64,000 bases of DNA from Sindora glabra. Its lineage: Eukaryota; Streptophyta; Magnoliopsida; Fabales; Fabaceae. The notes under the pieces are model-generated. The model did not search any database. It was not told the origin of the DNA and worked only from the letters and a program-made list of their open reading frames with translations. The stretch is taken from positions 496,001 to 560,000 of the forward strand of contig CM035234.1 in assembly GCA_020226215.1 (NCBI GenBank), in the 5' to 3' direction. This document shows positions 13,701 to 25,234 of this stretch, in pieces. The stretch's first letter is position 1. Each line of letters opens with the position of its first letter. The position numbers were made by a program, and so were the translations under genes.

Positions 13701-15607
13701 GGGTTGGAATATATTTCTAGCTTTTGAGCAGAATTCTCGCTTAGAGTCTGGATATGTTGGACTGAAGGATGTAAGCACTCTTTTAACTTCACATTTAATG
13801 AGTTACCAATTATGATGATATTTAAGTAACCTGTATGAAAGGTTAGTGCTATATCCTTTGATTACATGGAATGAGTCTTTGCTGAACTAAATAACCCTGG
13901 CAGGTTGGTAAGGTCAACTAGTTGTCATTTCTATCAATTGAATTGGCAAATGTTTCACTGGCTGAGATTGTTTTAACTTTTTGAAGTTTTCTATGCAAAT
14001 CTGAGATCTGGAGGTCTTGGATTGTATAAATCATGCCTTTTATTGGGGACTTTTGATCCTCTGCCATAAGTTATGCAATCCACCAGACCATGCATACTGT
14101 GATTTTTTTAGAAAACTGCTAAAGAACTGCTATGACATTGACACAAGACTAACAAGAGTGCTTGAACTATATGTTGTGATTTGTGAGGGAAATCTTCTTT
14201 TTCTTGTTAATTTGAAAGTAAAGGGAAAATGTGGGAATTTGATGTTTTTGCTGTCATTTCCTATCTGGTGCACATTTTATTCTTAAAAATGCTTGTCACT
14301 TGGTGGCATAGTATCTGGAGAAATGGAGGGAAAACATGCCCTACCACACCATGTGCAATATGAAACTTTTTTTGGATAGAAAAGGAAAATATTATTATTA
14401 GGAGAAGGAAAAGATTACAAATAAAGAGGATGAGCCATCCCTAATAGACAGAAAAAACTAGAAGTTACATAGATAACGATTAATCAAAGTTCTAAAACAG
14501 ATTCCCAAACCCTTTGCAAATCAGTCAATCTAATCCCTCAAAAGGAAAAAAAGAAAGAATGAGCTATAAGCCACAGCGAAGCAACAAACATTATCTTATC
14601 CTACACCAAAAACATAGGCTGAAATTGTTCAAAAATTCTAGCATTTGTTTCCAACTATATACACCATAAAAGAGCAAGTCTTGCCGCTTCCGAAGGTGCT
14701 TTTTTCTGTTCCCTTGTTATGTCTTAAAAAACCATTTCTAGTTGCAAAGTAAATGTCCAAAGCAGTTGGAAAAGCCCATGAAATCCCGAAGAGAAAAAGC
14801 CTATTCCATAGCTGCTATACCACCTCACAAGGAAGAAACAAGTGACCATTAGAGCCCATCAAGTACATATTCGGATACATTGCTTTATGATGTCTGCGCA
14901 CTTGTAAATCATCATTAGTACTAACCTTGTTCAAATCAGCAGCCAAACAAAAAGTTAAACCCTAGATGGAGCCTTGATCGTCCAGAAAGAATTAAGGAAA
15001 GGCATGGAATATTTGAAGGGTGCTGGACTGAGAAATTGAAGAAAGACTTACAAGTAGTCTAAGCGATCAAATATTTCTATTGGGATTAAGTGAAAAGTAA
15101 AAAGAATTTAACAAATTCAATAAGATCCACAAGAAATAAGTTTTCTCATCAAGATTCCTAGAGAAATGAAAATGCCACGATAAAATTGTAGCTTGTTCAA
15201 CAAGCTCTCCTAACCAAGGATCCTCCTAGAAATGAAAACCTGTTTTTTACCTATGATTTCTTCTAAGTTCATTCCCTGCTTCCTTTTGTGCTTGTCTGAT
15301 GCATGAGGGCTAATTCATTTCATTATGCAGTTACTTGCCCATTGATATACTATGACTTTGTTCCCAGGTTAATTCTGGTGTCAAAGACAATATGATGCAG
15401 AGTTTTTTTCTTGCCGAGACTCTCAAATATCTATACCTTCTATTTTCGCCCACTTCAGTCATCTCATTAGATGAATGGGTATTCAACACAGAAGCTCACC
15501 CTTTAAGGATCGTGGGCCGGAATGAGGTGGGAAATGTTGAGAAATTGAATGAGAAATTAACAACTTATAATCGGTTACGTGGCAGAAAGGAAGGTAGATC
15601 AGGTTAG
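7793..15607 (+). CDS. MNS1: Golgi mannosyl-oligosaccharide 1,2-alpha-mannosidase (GH47, class I), MNS1/MNS2 type
   Basis: The product trims alpha-1,2 mannoses from Man8GlcNAc2 N-glycans in the cis-Golgi, before complex glycan formation. Fourteen coding exons: 7793-7948, 9193-9240, 9901-10065, 10291-10403, 10826-10891, 11032-11203, 11713-11802, 12062-12186, 12305-12370, 12572-12680, 12776-12874, 13333-13413, 13600-13770 and 15368-15607. They join in frame with GT-AG introns to give 566 aa, close to the roughly 560-570 aa of Arabidopsis MNS1/2. The ATG opens MARGSR, a start recalled from that family. A short basic tail precedes one membrane anchor at residues 27-42 (type II), then a stem and the (alpha/alpha)7 catalytic domain. 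GH47 motifs seen: LADSGTEQLEF (245-255), RPETVES (442-448), QSFFLAETLKY (498-508) and NTEAHP (527-532), whose Thr coordinates Ca2+ in the family. MNS1 and MNS2 cannot be separated by eye. Intron 13 (1.6 kb) carries a LINE remnant. Confidence 0.95.
9838..9871. repeat. (CT)n(CACT)n microsatellite in mannosidase intron 2
   Basis: A short CT run passes into about seven perfect CACT units, ending about 30 bp before exon 3. It supplies part of the pyrimidine-rich tract upstream of that splice acceptor, so length variation could conceivably affect splicing. Confidence 0.85.
10578..10606. repeat. (TG)n microsatellite in mannosidase intron 4
   Basis: About 12 TG dinucleotides follow a short TATA stretch in the intron between exons ending at 10403 and starting at 10826. 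Confidence 0.85.
14367..15230 (-). mobile_element. LINE remnant (reverse-transcriptase-associated zinc-finger tail) in mannosidase intron 13
   Basis: Read on the minus strand, in shifting frames, this stretch gives the typical 3' tail of a plant LINE ORF2. In order: a WTIKAPSRV-like block, then NKVSTNDDLQVRRHHKA (near 14.89-14.94 kb), then a HLFLPCEVV-like block, LWNRLFLFGISWAFPTAL (near 14.78 kb) and an EAARLALLWCIW-like block (near 14.67 kb). This is the zf-RVT region that follows reverse transcriptase. It is full of stops and frameshifts and has no 5' part, so it is a dead truncated copy opposite in orientation to its host gene. The exact ends are uncertain. Confidence 0.75.
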
Positions 15608-15890
15608 AGCTCGGTTTTCAGACGAGGATTCAAAGAGAGGCTGAACAGACCAAAATATCCACTTCCAATTATGTTACATTTTAATGCTGAGGCAGGGGTC
15701 GTTCTGCTGTGGATGATATGTAAAATAATAGGAAGATAGGTGTTGGTAGGTTTTACAAAATGTTTTTATGTACCTCCATTGATGAATGACCCTCTTAAAA
15801 TTAACGGGGGGGTATTGATTGTCAACTCCCTTTTTTTGGCCTGAATTGAAACTGAAGTACTTTATATTTGACTTGCATCCAATATAAGAC
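15608..15890 (+). other. 3' UTR of the mannosidase gene (approximate)
   Basis: Non-coding sequence follows the TAG stop with near-genic composition for roughly 250 bp. AATATAAGA at about 15880-15888 is a plausible plant near-upstream polyadenylation signal. The end is inferred. Confidence 0.4.
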
Positions 15891-18800
15891 ATTTCTTGTT
15901 AATTTCTTGCTTCTTTCAACGAATGAAATGTTACACGTGCTCAGAAAATTTTGTCGCAATCTGCAATTCTGCATTGTATGCTTGTCAGCTATTTTTTCTT
16001 TATTGTCTTCATTATCATGAGCGAAACATTCATTGCATTATCTCTTTGCTCCTATCTGATGCAAGTGACTCAACAAGTAACAAGATGGTGAATGCACGAA
16101 CATTTACGGTGGAACTTTTATTTCTCGTGCTAAGTTGAAGGATAGCATTATATTTGATTGAAGCTTTGAAAAGAACGGAAAGGGATATCCTCTGCAGGGG
16201 GAGGGCTTCTGTACCCTAGGGGTTTGTTAACCCCAGTCAACCGATTTGAATGCAACTGCCAGCTGTCAATAAAGTTTAGTTTCTGACCGGCAATTTGACC
16301 TTTTCTTTTCTTCTTCATAAAATTACAACTCACTCCCCGACAAAATTTAGTTTTGTTTCCAGGGCAACTTGAAATGAGCATAACAACGTCGATGTGTCCA
16401 ATACTCGATCAATATTATGTATGCTATATATTTTTTGATTAACTTTTTTGCTCATATCATAAGTCTATTTGTGAGTTGAATGGAAGCAACTTGTGTGTTT
16501 TTGTTCAAAATAAATAATTAGATTTAGTTATGATAAATTTTCTTATAAATTATACAAAACGTCAATAAAACAAAATTCTCTTGCATTTGTAAAGTTAGAA
16601 AAATATTAGTTTAAATAATATAAGCTCACATCTTCTTATTAGCTTTAAATTTTAGTAAAACTTTGATATGACATAAACATTTTAATTGCTAGATTCACAA
16701 GATTTGCCTCAAAATACTGATTTCACAATATTTTAATATTTATTTCTCAATTAAATTAAGAATAATTTAAATTATTCTTTTCAATTTTAAAGTGGTTGAA
16801 TACTATTTCTTTAACTTTAAAAACTGAAAAATCACCCCTCTTAAACTTTATAAAACTTGAAATTAGTATTTACCGTCTACTTAATTAATCATTTTATTAA
16901 AGTATATGTCTTTTTTATAAAATTTTTAACAAATAATTAAAATACTATAGTATATTTTTTTTAGTTTTTTTGTAAATATTTTTATTTATGTAATTAATAA
17001 AAATTAAATCATATATAAAGAATTTTAATTAAATATTTGTATATAACATGGGAAATTATTATCCAAAAATAATAAAATAATTTTATATTTTTATAGTATT
17101 TTTATTCTTATTTAAAAATTTCATAAAAATTACAAAATTTAATAAAATGACTAATTAAGTGAAAAGTTGGTGTTATCTTCAAATTTTGCAAAATTTAAGT
17201 GGTGATTTCTAACTTTCTAAAGTTGAAGGAGATAAAATCCAACTATACCAAAGTGAAGGGATGATTTGCATTTTTCCCTTAAATTAATTATCATCTTGAT
17301 TCTTGAATTTAATTAAATGAATAAATTAATGTTAATAAAAAATTTTAAATTTAAGTGTAGGAAGACTCAACATATATTACTAATATATTCAAAAGTTGTC
17401 ATTTCTTATTAATAAAATTTATGTTTCAATTAATTTGATATTTCTAAATTCAATATATATTGCAAAGTAGCACAAAAATAGTATTACTTTTTTATCATAT
17501 TTTTAAAGGGTTTGGTGTTTTGACCCATAATTATTTTCAAAGTAGAAAGAATTACAAAATAATGAGTTTTTCATAATAAATGTTTGGATTAGAGAAGGTT
17601 TATATATTTTTTAACTTATTTAGTTAGTGTTAATAAGATAATAATGATTCAGCTAAAATGAAAATTTTCAAACGTTACCTATAAATATTAAATTTAAATT
17701 TATTGTACTATGAATGAATAAAAAATATATTATTAAAAATAATAATTAAATTTTTTTAATTATAATAAAAAAATTTAATAATTTTTTATTCACATAATAA
17801 CATATGAATGAGTCATAGTAACTAATTTACATAGTGTAGATTATATTCAAATCCTTAAATATTTAATATGTAAAAGATAACAAATAATTTTGTTATGTAC
17901 TAAAATTTATGAGTAAATATAACTTTTATTTATTTAATTATAAAAATGGTGACTATTATATCCATTAAAATTCATAACTAGCATAATTAATTTTTATTTT
18001 TATTTTTATTTTTATTTTTCTTCCGTTTCTTCATTACTTATAATAAAATAAGTAGTAAAAAATATAATAAAAATATATATATATATTTGACATTATTAAA
18101 GTAAAACTTTTATAAATAAAAAATTATTTATTCTAAAAATTATTGAATGATGGACATATTTTGATATCTATGGCTAATATAAATAAAATAAATAATAATT
18201 GAAAATAACTAGAATTTTGAGATTTTTCAAATTATATTCTTTCGATAATAAATAGAATTATTTTCTCCCCCCCCCCACCCCGATTAATTTTTTTTTTTTT
18301 TTGGACCGTCACAGTCCATCCACAATATAGGGTAACCTTGCAATTATTATTTTTTAAGACTTCAGTTTGTAAATTGAAGTAGTTGATTGTCGTTTAAGGT
18401 GACCAGTGACTGAAATATCATTGAACTAATTTGTCGTTTTCTTACCCGTACAGCATTTGTGGTCTCCAACGGCCCACATATTTAGGGCTTATTAACCCCG
18501 TATAGTATCTGGGGGATTGAAGTCCCGCCCTGAAATACAGAGACCTGCAGTACTGTAGATACAGATGAAATGGTCATTAATGTCTGCAACATCGCAGAGA
18601 CTCGCAACTTAAGCTTAATTTATTCCTGTTTGAAAACAGTATATAATTTTATTCTACCAATTTTTTCCTGGTAGAATATTTGGATCAAATGCAAATGGCT
18701 ACAGAGAAGTTGGAATCTAAAGCACTGAAACGATATATGTGCTCAGTCCAAGGCAGGCGTAAACATCGTCAAATGCTAAATAGAGAAGAAATTAAACCAA

Positions 18801-18940
18801 TAGCATTCATTATAGCAACTCAATTCCCATAAACATGCAATATAAAAAATCAAATTGAACCTTGTCAAAGGAATTTTATCAATGTCAGATATGATTCATT
18901 CCAAAATTAAGGCAGAGTTTGAACCTGTTCTAAACCCTAA
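15891..18940. other. intergenic region between convergent genes
   Basis: No gene was found. Up to about 16.4 kb composition is near normal, then strongly AT-rich, with a foldback element at 16.78-17.28 kb, a TTTTTA repeat near 17.99-18.02 kb, and a poly-C then poly-T tract at 18266-18302. The interval 18.30-18.64 kb is again less AT-rich but has no open frame I can support. Confidence 0.6.
16781..17280. mobile_element. foldback MITE-like element
   Basis: Arms of about 120 bp form an imperfect inverted repeat. The left arm contains AAAAATCACCCCTCTTAAAC and CTTAATTAATCATTTTATTA. The reverse complement of the right arm contains GAAATCACCACTTAAATTTT and CTTAATTAGTCATTTTATTA. The outer right end (GGGATGATTTGCATTTTTCCC-like) resembles a widespread plant MITE terminus. 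Between the arms lies about 220 bp of near-pure AT. Target duplication unclear. Confidence 0.5.
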
Positions 18941-18965
18941 TGCCACAAAAATCTTAAAAACGGGG

Positions 18966-18988
18966 AGAGGGAGAGAGAGAGAGAGAGA
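18966..18988. repeat. (GA)n microsatellite
   Basis: A GGGAGAGGGAGAGAGAGAGA-type run lies immediately downstream of the RPL7 stop codon, probably in its 3' UTR (CT-rich in the transcript). Confidence 0.8.
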
Positions 18989-19021
18989 CTAAATTGACTA
19001 ACGACCAAACACTGCCAAAGC

Positions 19022-21051
19022 CTAATTCATTCTCCTGATGAGCTCATTGATGTAATTCTCCCGGTTTCCAGCATCACCTCCCTCAACATAATGGTTCCTC
19101 TTCTTCTTCAGGCCACCCAAGGGTGCCTTGAGCTTAAATGGCCAAAGGAAGTTGTTTGCCTCCTTGAAATGGGGTCCAACAGTGATGATCTCATGGATAA
19201 GATCTTCCGTGCATATGATTCCATATTTGCCCAATGCCTAAGGTTTTCAGCAAAGCACGTCAACACAATGCAGTGAATTACATTAATTCAAACAATAAAT
19301 GAATGACACAAAACACACCTGCTCAATGATGGAATTATCAGTTAAAGCAATTCTCTGCTTGTCTAGCTTACCATAGCCCCTCTTGTAAATAAGTTCCCTC
19401 ACACTCTTTAGATTTGGGTATCTAAAATGGAACTAGGTTTCTTAGAAAAAGGAAAAGAAAATTCACAAGTAAACATAAAATTAAATGAAAGATCTATACC
19501 CGTAAGTCACATAAGGTTCAACTCTGTGGAGCATGTTCATAGTGGCCTTGTTAACTTTGAGGAACACACCATTGAAGATCTGTATCAAAAAGAAAACAGG
19601 TGATCACGTCGCATTTCCATAAAATATCAGGTGAACAGGATTATAAATATACTTTCAATTGCACTTTGAATCCAAAATGCCTTAGCATCTTCTGAACCTG
19701 GCTTGAATCTGGGAATGAGACTTGTTTATTGAAACCTCAACACAAGCACTCTTTCCATGTTTTAAGGGGTGGGCAAGAATATATGTTTATCGAAACATAT
19801 ACTCAAGTACTTGTTTAAATACATGACCATCTCCACAGAGACATGAATACATGTATATTGAAGCCTAGACGCAAGCACTCTTCCCATGTTTTAAGGGGAG
19901 GGGAAGAATATATGTTTATTGAAAATTTGAAACCTATACTCAAGTAATTATTTAAATACATGACCATTTCCACAGAGACATCAATATTGAAACCTCATTT
20001 TTAAAAAGACAAGCTGTGAGAATAACAACCATACCAGAGGATAACAACTATGCCAAACCTTGTCATCAAAATCAAACAAATTAAACAAAAAATTATGGAA
20101 AGCTAACAATTTCAAATTATAGATTATAGTTTATAACATCCAAAAGAGCGCTACCATCTTGCTATAAAGGCAGATATCCTGCGGAGTGGTCAGACCAAAA
20201 AATTCCAGCCGATTCAGCTTTAGAGTAGTAGCCTTAAGCTATATAGTACTGCTAAGGTTAGCGGGATATTAAAACCTAAGCAAACCTAGCAATCAAGCAT
20301 AGTTTTCCATTTCAAACTATAGATTATACAGATTTATATGTCTAAAAAAGCACCATCAAACTCAAACCCACTTCAGGGTGGGTACTATGTTGAATAACAA
20401 GACAAGTTCTATGTAACCTGAACCACATCCTACAGTCCTACCACTAAGGTTTCACACATCTAGAAAATATAAATGGGAAAAAAAGAGCCCCAAACATTTG
20501 ATGAGCATTCATTGGTTGACTATATAAATATAAATTACCTGTCTTAATCGTAAAAGCTGCAAGATTTTTCTTGTCTTCGGGTGCATGGCATTAATACTGG
20601 CAAAAAACATAGTATTAACAGGTCAGACCAACCAGTAACTTAGCAACCAATAAAAACAATCAGAAACATACCCACGAATGCGAACGATAAACAAAAGCTT
20701 AGCTTCTGGGTCAACATAAAATCCACCTTTCAGCTTGGCCTCACGTTTCAACCTGATTAATTCCTGTTCCTGATAGAGAAGAGAATTACACGAGTCAGGG
20801 AAGCCAAAAAAAATGTTACCACGTATCATATAAAATAAGCAATAGAACAAACTTGACAGGCTAGTAACATTTACCTGCTCCATGTACTCCTTAGAATACT
20901 TCTCAGCCCTCTTATAGATCAGCTTACGATTCTCAGCCCTCTTCTTCTTTGCAGCTTCAAGCTCCTGCTTTTTGGCCAGTGCCCACTCCTCTTCCCTCTT
21001 TTGCTTCTTCAACACAGACTCTGGAACAATTTCCTTTACCTCTTCACCCAT
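19022..21051 (-). CDS. RPL7: 60S ribosomal protein L7 (uL30 family), cytosolic
   Basis: Structural protein of the large cytosolic ribosomal subunit that binds rRNA. Six coding exons, in transcript order 21051-20875, 20769-20672, 20596-20539, 19579-19500, 19421-19319 and 19237-19022, join in frame with GT-AG introns to 243 aa, the usual length of plant RPL7. The N-terminal third (about residues 12-60) is a highly basic helix rich in Lys, Arg and Glu. The uL30 core follows, with LLFIVRIRGINAMHPKTRK, then NGVFLKVNKATMNMLHRVEP, then YPNLKSVRELIYKRGYGK. The C-terminus has a TEDLIHEI block, a GGLKKKRNHYVEGGDAGNRE block and INELIRRMN before the stop. The ATG at 21051 opens MGEEVKE and lies 2 nt after a splice acceptor, implying a leader intron. 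The expression level cannot be read from sequence. Confidence 0.96.
19727..19995. repeat. tandem duplication in an RPL7 intron
   Basis: Two imperfect copies of a roughly 130-bp unit sit side by side in the 959-bp intron 19580-20538. Shared blocks include CAAGCACTCTT (19743 and 19872), CATGTTTTAAGGGG, AAGAATATATGTTTAT and CCACAGAGACAT (19833 and 19970). The offset grows from 129 to 137 bp, so the copies differ by a small indel. Confidence 0.8.
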
Positions 21052-21053
21052 TT

Positions 21054-21780
21054 CTAGAATGAAAAAACAGAAGTGAGTTATGAACTGCATACAATAATGA
21101 ATGCCAGAAAATGGACAACATTCTTGGAGTATACAAGCATTATACATCCGACGGTCATATAGCAGACAAGGAAATTTCTGAGCGTTCGTCAAGGATCTTG
21201 TTCAGAGCTGAGATTATCTAATCCAATACAATGCATATTAGGCCCATGCATCATAGCTTCCTCCAAAAACAGAAGACAACGAACAAAAATCACAAATGAA
21301 GAAGCATTAAAAAAGTGTATATGGGTCCCTTAAACCAGAACGACCCCTAAGGTTCTACAATTTTCAGCCGCCGCAACAGAATGAAGAAACAATCCACCCG
21401 TAGCACCGATAATCAGGTAAACAATCCACAATGCCTCAGATAGACATTAAAACTAGAGTTCTCTAAGGAGCTATATTCTACAAGCTAAAACGAAGTAGAA
21501 TGCTTAAACTTTTATACTATAAACCTTACTTTATCGGTGGTACTTCCCCCATTTCCCCACAACTACGCACAAAGCACGTGACTAAAAGACGATATGATCT
21601 ACCGGAAAGATACAAAAGGGAAAAAGATATGGACGATGAGCCGGATATGCTATGTTTAGGTCACCGATCTACAGAAACCGCAGACAACAAGCTGTACAAA
21701 TTTCACGATTTTCGTGAATCAGAAATGAAACCAAAAACAGACACCAAATTGAAAGTAGCTGAGATTTGATGTCAACTTAC
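21054..21780 (-). other. 5' leader intron of RPL7
   Basis: On the minus strand a donor AACTCA|GTAAGT lies at 21780 and an acceptor TTCTAG at 21054, two bases before AAATGG that contains the start codon. A leader intron just before the ATG is common in plant ribosomal protein genes. The 89-codon open frame on the opposite strand here (21500-21769) matches nothing and is taken as chance. Confidence 0.7.
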
Positions 21781-21910
21781 TGAGTTAAGGTCGTAGGACC
21801 GGACGCGGAGCAACTAGGGTTTTCTCAGCGGACGAAGGCGGGACCGGAGAAGGGACGTGCTTGGGTTTTGTTGGGCTCTTGACCGCGGGGCCTCTGTCAC
21901 TCAACGGCTC
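21781..21910 (-). promoter_or_regulatory. RPL7 core promoter with telo-box and site II element
   Basis: On the minus strand AAAACCCTA, a telo-box, lies at 21815-21823. A TGGGCT site II motif lies about 50 bp further upstream at 21872-21877 (plus-strand orientation). This pairing is an established signature of plant ribosomal protein and translation-gene promoters, where site II elements are bound by TCP factors. The region is also locally GC-rich. The transcription start probably lies near 21.8 kb. Confidence 0.65.
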
Positions 21911-23604
21911 AGATGCGCATAAAGTTATGAAGATGGATATTAACCGTTGATATATCCATCGGAAGGAAAACTATGAATCGGCTTTTGCATGAGATCAGGG
22001 TCCCCATGGCTTTAGTTTGGATCGGATTGGATTAGAAGAGAAACCCAACTTGCAATATTCTTGGGCCTGGAATTCCAAAATCATGAATTTTGGGTCGAAA
22101 ACTATGCACTTGCCCAAAATAAAATTTAAAAAAAAAAAAAGAGTAGGATTAGGTGAGATTTTAGTAGGGATCACAATTTGACAAAAAGAAAAGAAAAAAC
22201 AAATAGGGATCATAGATTTTTAGTTGCAATAATACTATTAAATTCTGAATGCAAATTAAAGGTTATTAATAAATATAAAATGGTAAAATAAATTTATTTC
22301 TATACCTTTTTGTATGAGATTTATTCAAATAATAAACTCTTTTCAATAATAATGTCTTTAATAATTAAATTTAAGACTTTTTGAAGATGAAATATTTTAA
22401 GATTCGGTAACACTGAATCGAGTGGTTATCAATAGTATTTTTGTTTTTGTTATGTTGATATTATCAACTTGTTGTCGGTGAGATTTTGTGTTTATGGCGG
22501 CATTGAGAATTCACTAGCAATGTCAATTTATCCTGCGAGCGTTGGAGAATCTTCTTGTGGCAGTGGCTTGTTTATAAGAAAAGAAAACCGAGCTATTGAT
22601 TTCATCGTTAATTTGGGTTTTCATGTTTGTATATATAAATATAAATACAATATAATTTTTATATCATATATAATACAACCTAATTCAACTGCGATTAAAT
22701 TGTGATTTAGTAGTCTTTCTATTCATCATCTGATCTGATCCAATCTTTTTAAATATATATTAAACTTACAGCTTTTTCATAATATTCAACACAAAAATAT
22801 TAAATTAAAAATTCTGTTTAACAGAGCACCGTAGAAGGATGTGAAGGACAGCGCATAATTGGATCAATTTCAGGTAATTTTCCCAAATGACAGCTTATGT
22901 GTAAGAATTCTGAAACCAAAAGCCATTATTTTCCAGTCAGAGCCGCGTAGCTGAGCTGCTTCCCTCATTGCCTAAACCGCGCCTTTGATTGCTATGTTTA
23001 GTTTGAATTTGGCCCAACGCCGCCAATTTTATTTCAAACATTCCTTAACACTCGCGCAATTGTCGAAATAATCTTTTGAGTCAACATCCTTTTTTGTTCT
23101 TGTGAAATTTATTTCTTCTTATTTTTATTTTTATAAAATATTAATTTATTTTTAAAGGAATAAAATTGAGAAAGTTAATCTTTACAAAACATTAAAAAAT
23201 ATAATTGAATAGTTTAATATTTTATAAAAATAAAATTGACATAAAATATTTTACACAAATTAAAATAAGAACAAGTAAATTTTACATAAAAGAGGGTTTT
23301 GTTCGATAATCTTTCTATCAAAATATTACATGTCTACTAAACACTTAGACACTTTATAGATATCACATAGGTTTAGCTCTCTCGAGGAAAAGAATAATAT
23401 TCATTTTTTTTCATTAACTCATTTTTAACTATTTAATTAATGTTAATCATGTCGATGATGTATCTTAGTTCCAAATGTTGTGGCATTTAACAGTTTGATT
23501 ATCAAATATTCATAATTAAAAGAAGTAGATTTTAATTTTAAAAAAGATATCTTATACTTTTCCCTCCGTTGTTTTGATTGTTCAATTAAAAGAAGTAGAA
23601 TATC

Positions 23605-24130
23605 ATAGAAGGAGAAAGGGAAGAAGAAAGATATGATAAAGAGAGAATGAGGAGGAGAGAAGGATAGAGAGGAATAAAGTTATTTATCTTTTAATTATAT
23701 TATGAATCTTCAGTCATATATAATAAATAAAAATTATTGATTTTTTTAATTTTTAATATTTTAAAAATAAAAAGTTATATTTTTATGTGAATGAATCTCA
23801 TAGAATTAACAAAATAAATAGATAATAAATTTAATAACTATCCTTAATTTTTTAGTAACATAATTATTCCTTATTTATAGGATATAAGTAAGAATGCATG
23901 ATATAATTGGAGCATATTAAAAAACAGAAATATGGGACATGAGATAATGAAGAAAAAGAAAAATATGAGAATGAGAGAAGGAGGAAAAACAAGGGAGCAA
24001 AATAAAAAAAGTGAGATAGTAAAGAGTGGAAAGGAGAATTGAGAGAGGGGTAGACAAAAAGAATGGGGATAGAAAGAAAATAAAAAAAGAGAGAGAGGAG
24101 AGATTAGGGTAGGGTAAACAAAAATAAATG
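23605..24130. repeat. purine-rich (GA/GAA) tracts
   Basis: Two clusters, about 23608-23680 and 23930-24125, consist mostly of A and G on the plus strand, with motifs such as GAGAGAATGAGGAGGAGAGA and AAAAAAAGAGAGAGAGGAGA. No coding frame. Low-complexity DNA. Confidence 0.75.
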
Positions 24131-24307
24131 TAAAGAGAAGAAGAAGTTATTTGATTTGCTTCAATAGTATAAGAAGTTTTATTTTAAAAAAAATAAGAAA
24201 GAGATAAATTGTTTAATTATTCATTATATAATAAATTAAAGAAAATATGGGTCTTACTTTTTATAAAGCATAAAAAATTATTTACTTATCTCCCTTTAAA
24301 TAAAGAG

Positions 24308-25085
24308 TCATTTGATTTATATAGGAAGTAGCTTTTCTTGAGAAATCAAATTTTGTAAAAAATGTCTTTTTATCTGAACACTTCGAGAGATACTCAAAAA
24401 TATTTAGCTGACACATAAAAAGTGAAAATTTCCAGAAATTAACTTTTTACATCTTTTTTAATTTAATTTTAAATATCTTATGAAGTATTAATAAAATGAC
24501 TATTATATTTTTAATATTATTATAATATAAATTAATAAATTTTAATTATCATTAATTAAAATTAATTTGGATAATCTTCTCATTATATCCATAAATAATA
24601 TAGGAAGTAGAACTTATTTGCGAGAGGTGAGTAAGTAATTTCTCATATTTTATGCAAAGTAAACTTCATAAAAAATTATATTTCTCTTAACTTGTAAGAT
24701 AATGGCTAACAAAACAAACGATTTGTTTTCTACTTTTCAGAAAATAGAACTTCTTAGGCTAAACTATCTCTAAATTCTATTTTTTATATTATTTATGAAT
24801 ATAATAATAAAATTATTATAATTAAATTTATTTAATAATAACTAACATTCATTATTTTATATTATAATTGTATTGATGATATAATAGTTATTTTATTAAT
24901 ACTTTTTAAGATATTTAAAGTTGAACTAAATATAACATAGAAAATTATTTTTTAGAAAATGTCATTTTCTATATATTAACCAAATAACTTTAATTACTTT
25001 CTAGAAAGTTTGTATAAATAATTATTTCCTAATAAATTTAATTTTTTATGAAAATTTACTTCTTATATAAATTAAATAATTTCTA
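24308..25085. repeat. large imperfect inverted repeat (foldback element)
   Basis: The left arm (about 24308-24620) starts GTCATTTGATTTATATAGGAA. The right arm (about 24740-25085), read as reverse complement, gives ATTATTTAATTTATATAAGA. Further in, the arms match again through ATTAATACTTCATAAGATAT versus ATTAATACTTTTTAAGATAT and TATTATTTATGGATATAAT versus TATTATTTATGAATATAAT. A spacer of about 120 bp lies between. Its length and AT richness suggest a decayed foldback or MITE. Confidence 0.6.
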
Positions 25086-25234
25086 AAAACAAAACTATAT
25101 AATACACGTATATCTGGGAAACTGAAATTTTAAAAATTAAAATAGGGAGTATTGCACTTTTTCCTAGTAAATTTACCCAACTTTCTTAATTGTTCCAAAT
25201 AGGTTGATAATGAGTCCAATCAATTTGTCAGTGG

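Noticed and set aside
21500..21769. 89-codon plus-strand frame
   Set aside because: It lies inside the RPL7 leader intron on the opposite strand, matches no known domain, and needs no explanation beyond chance.
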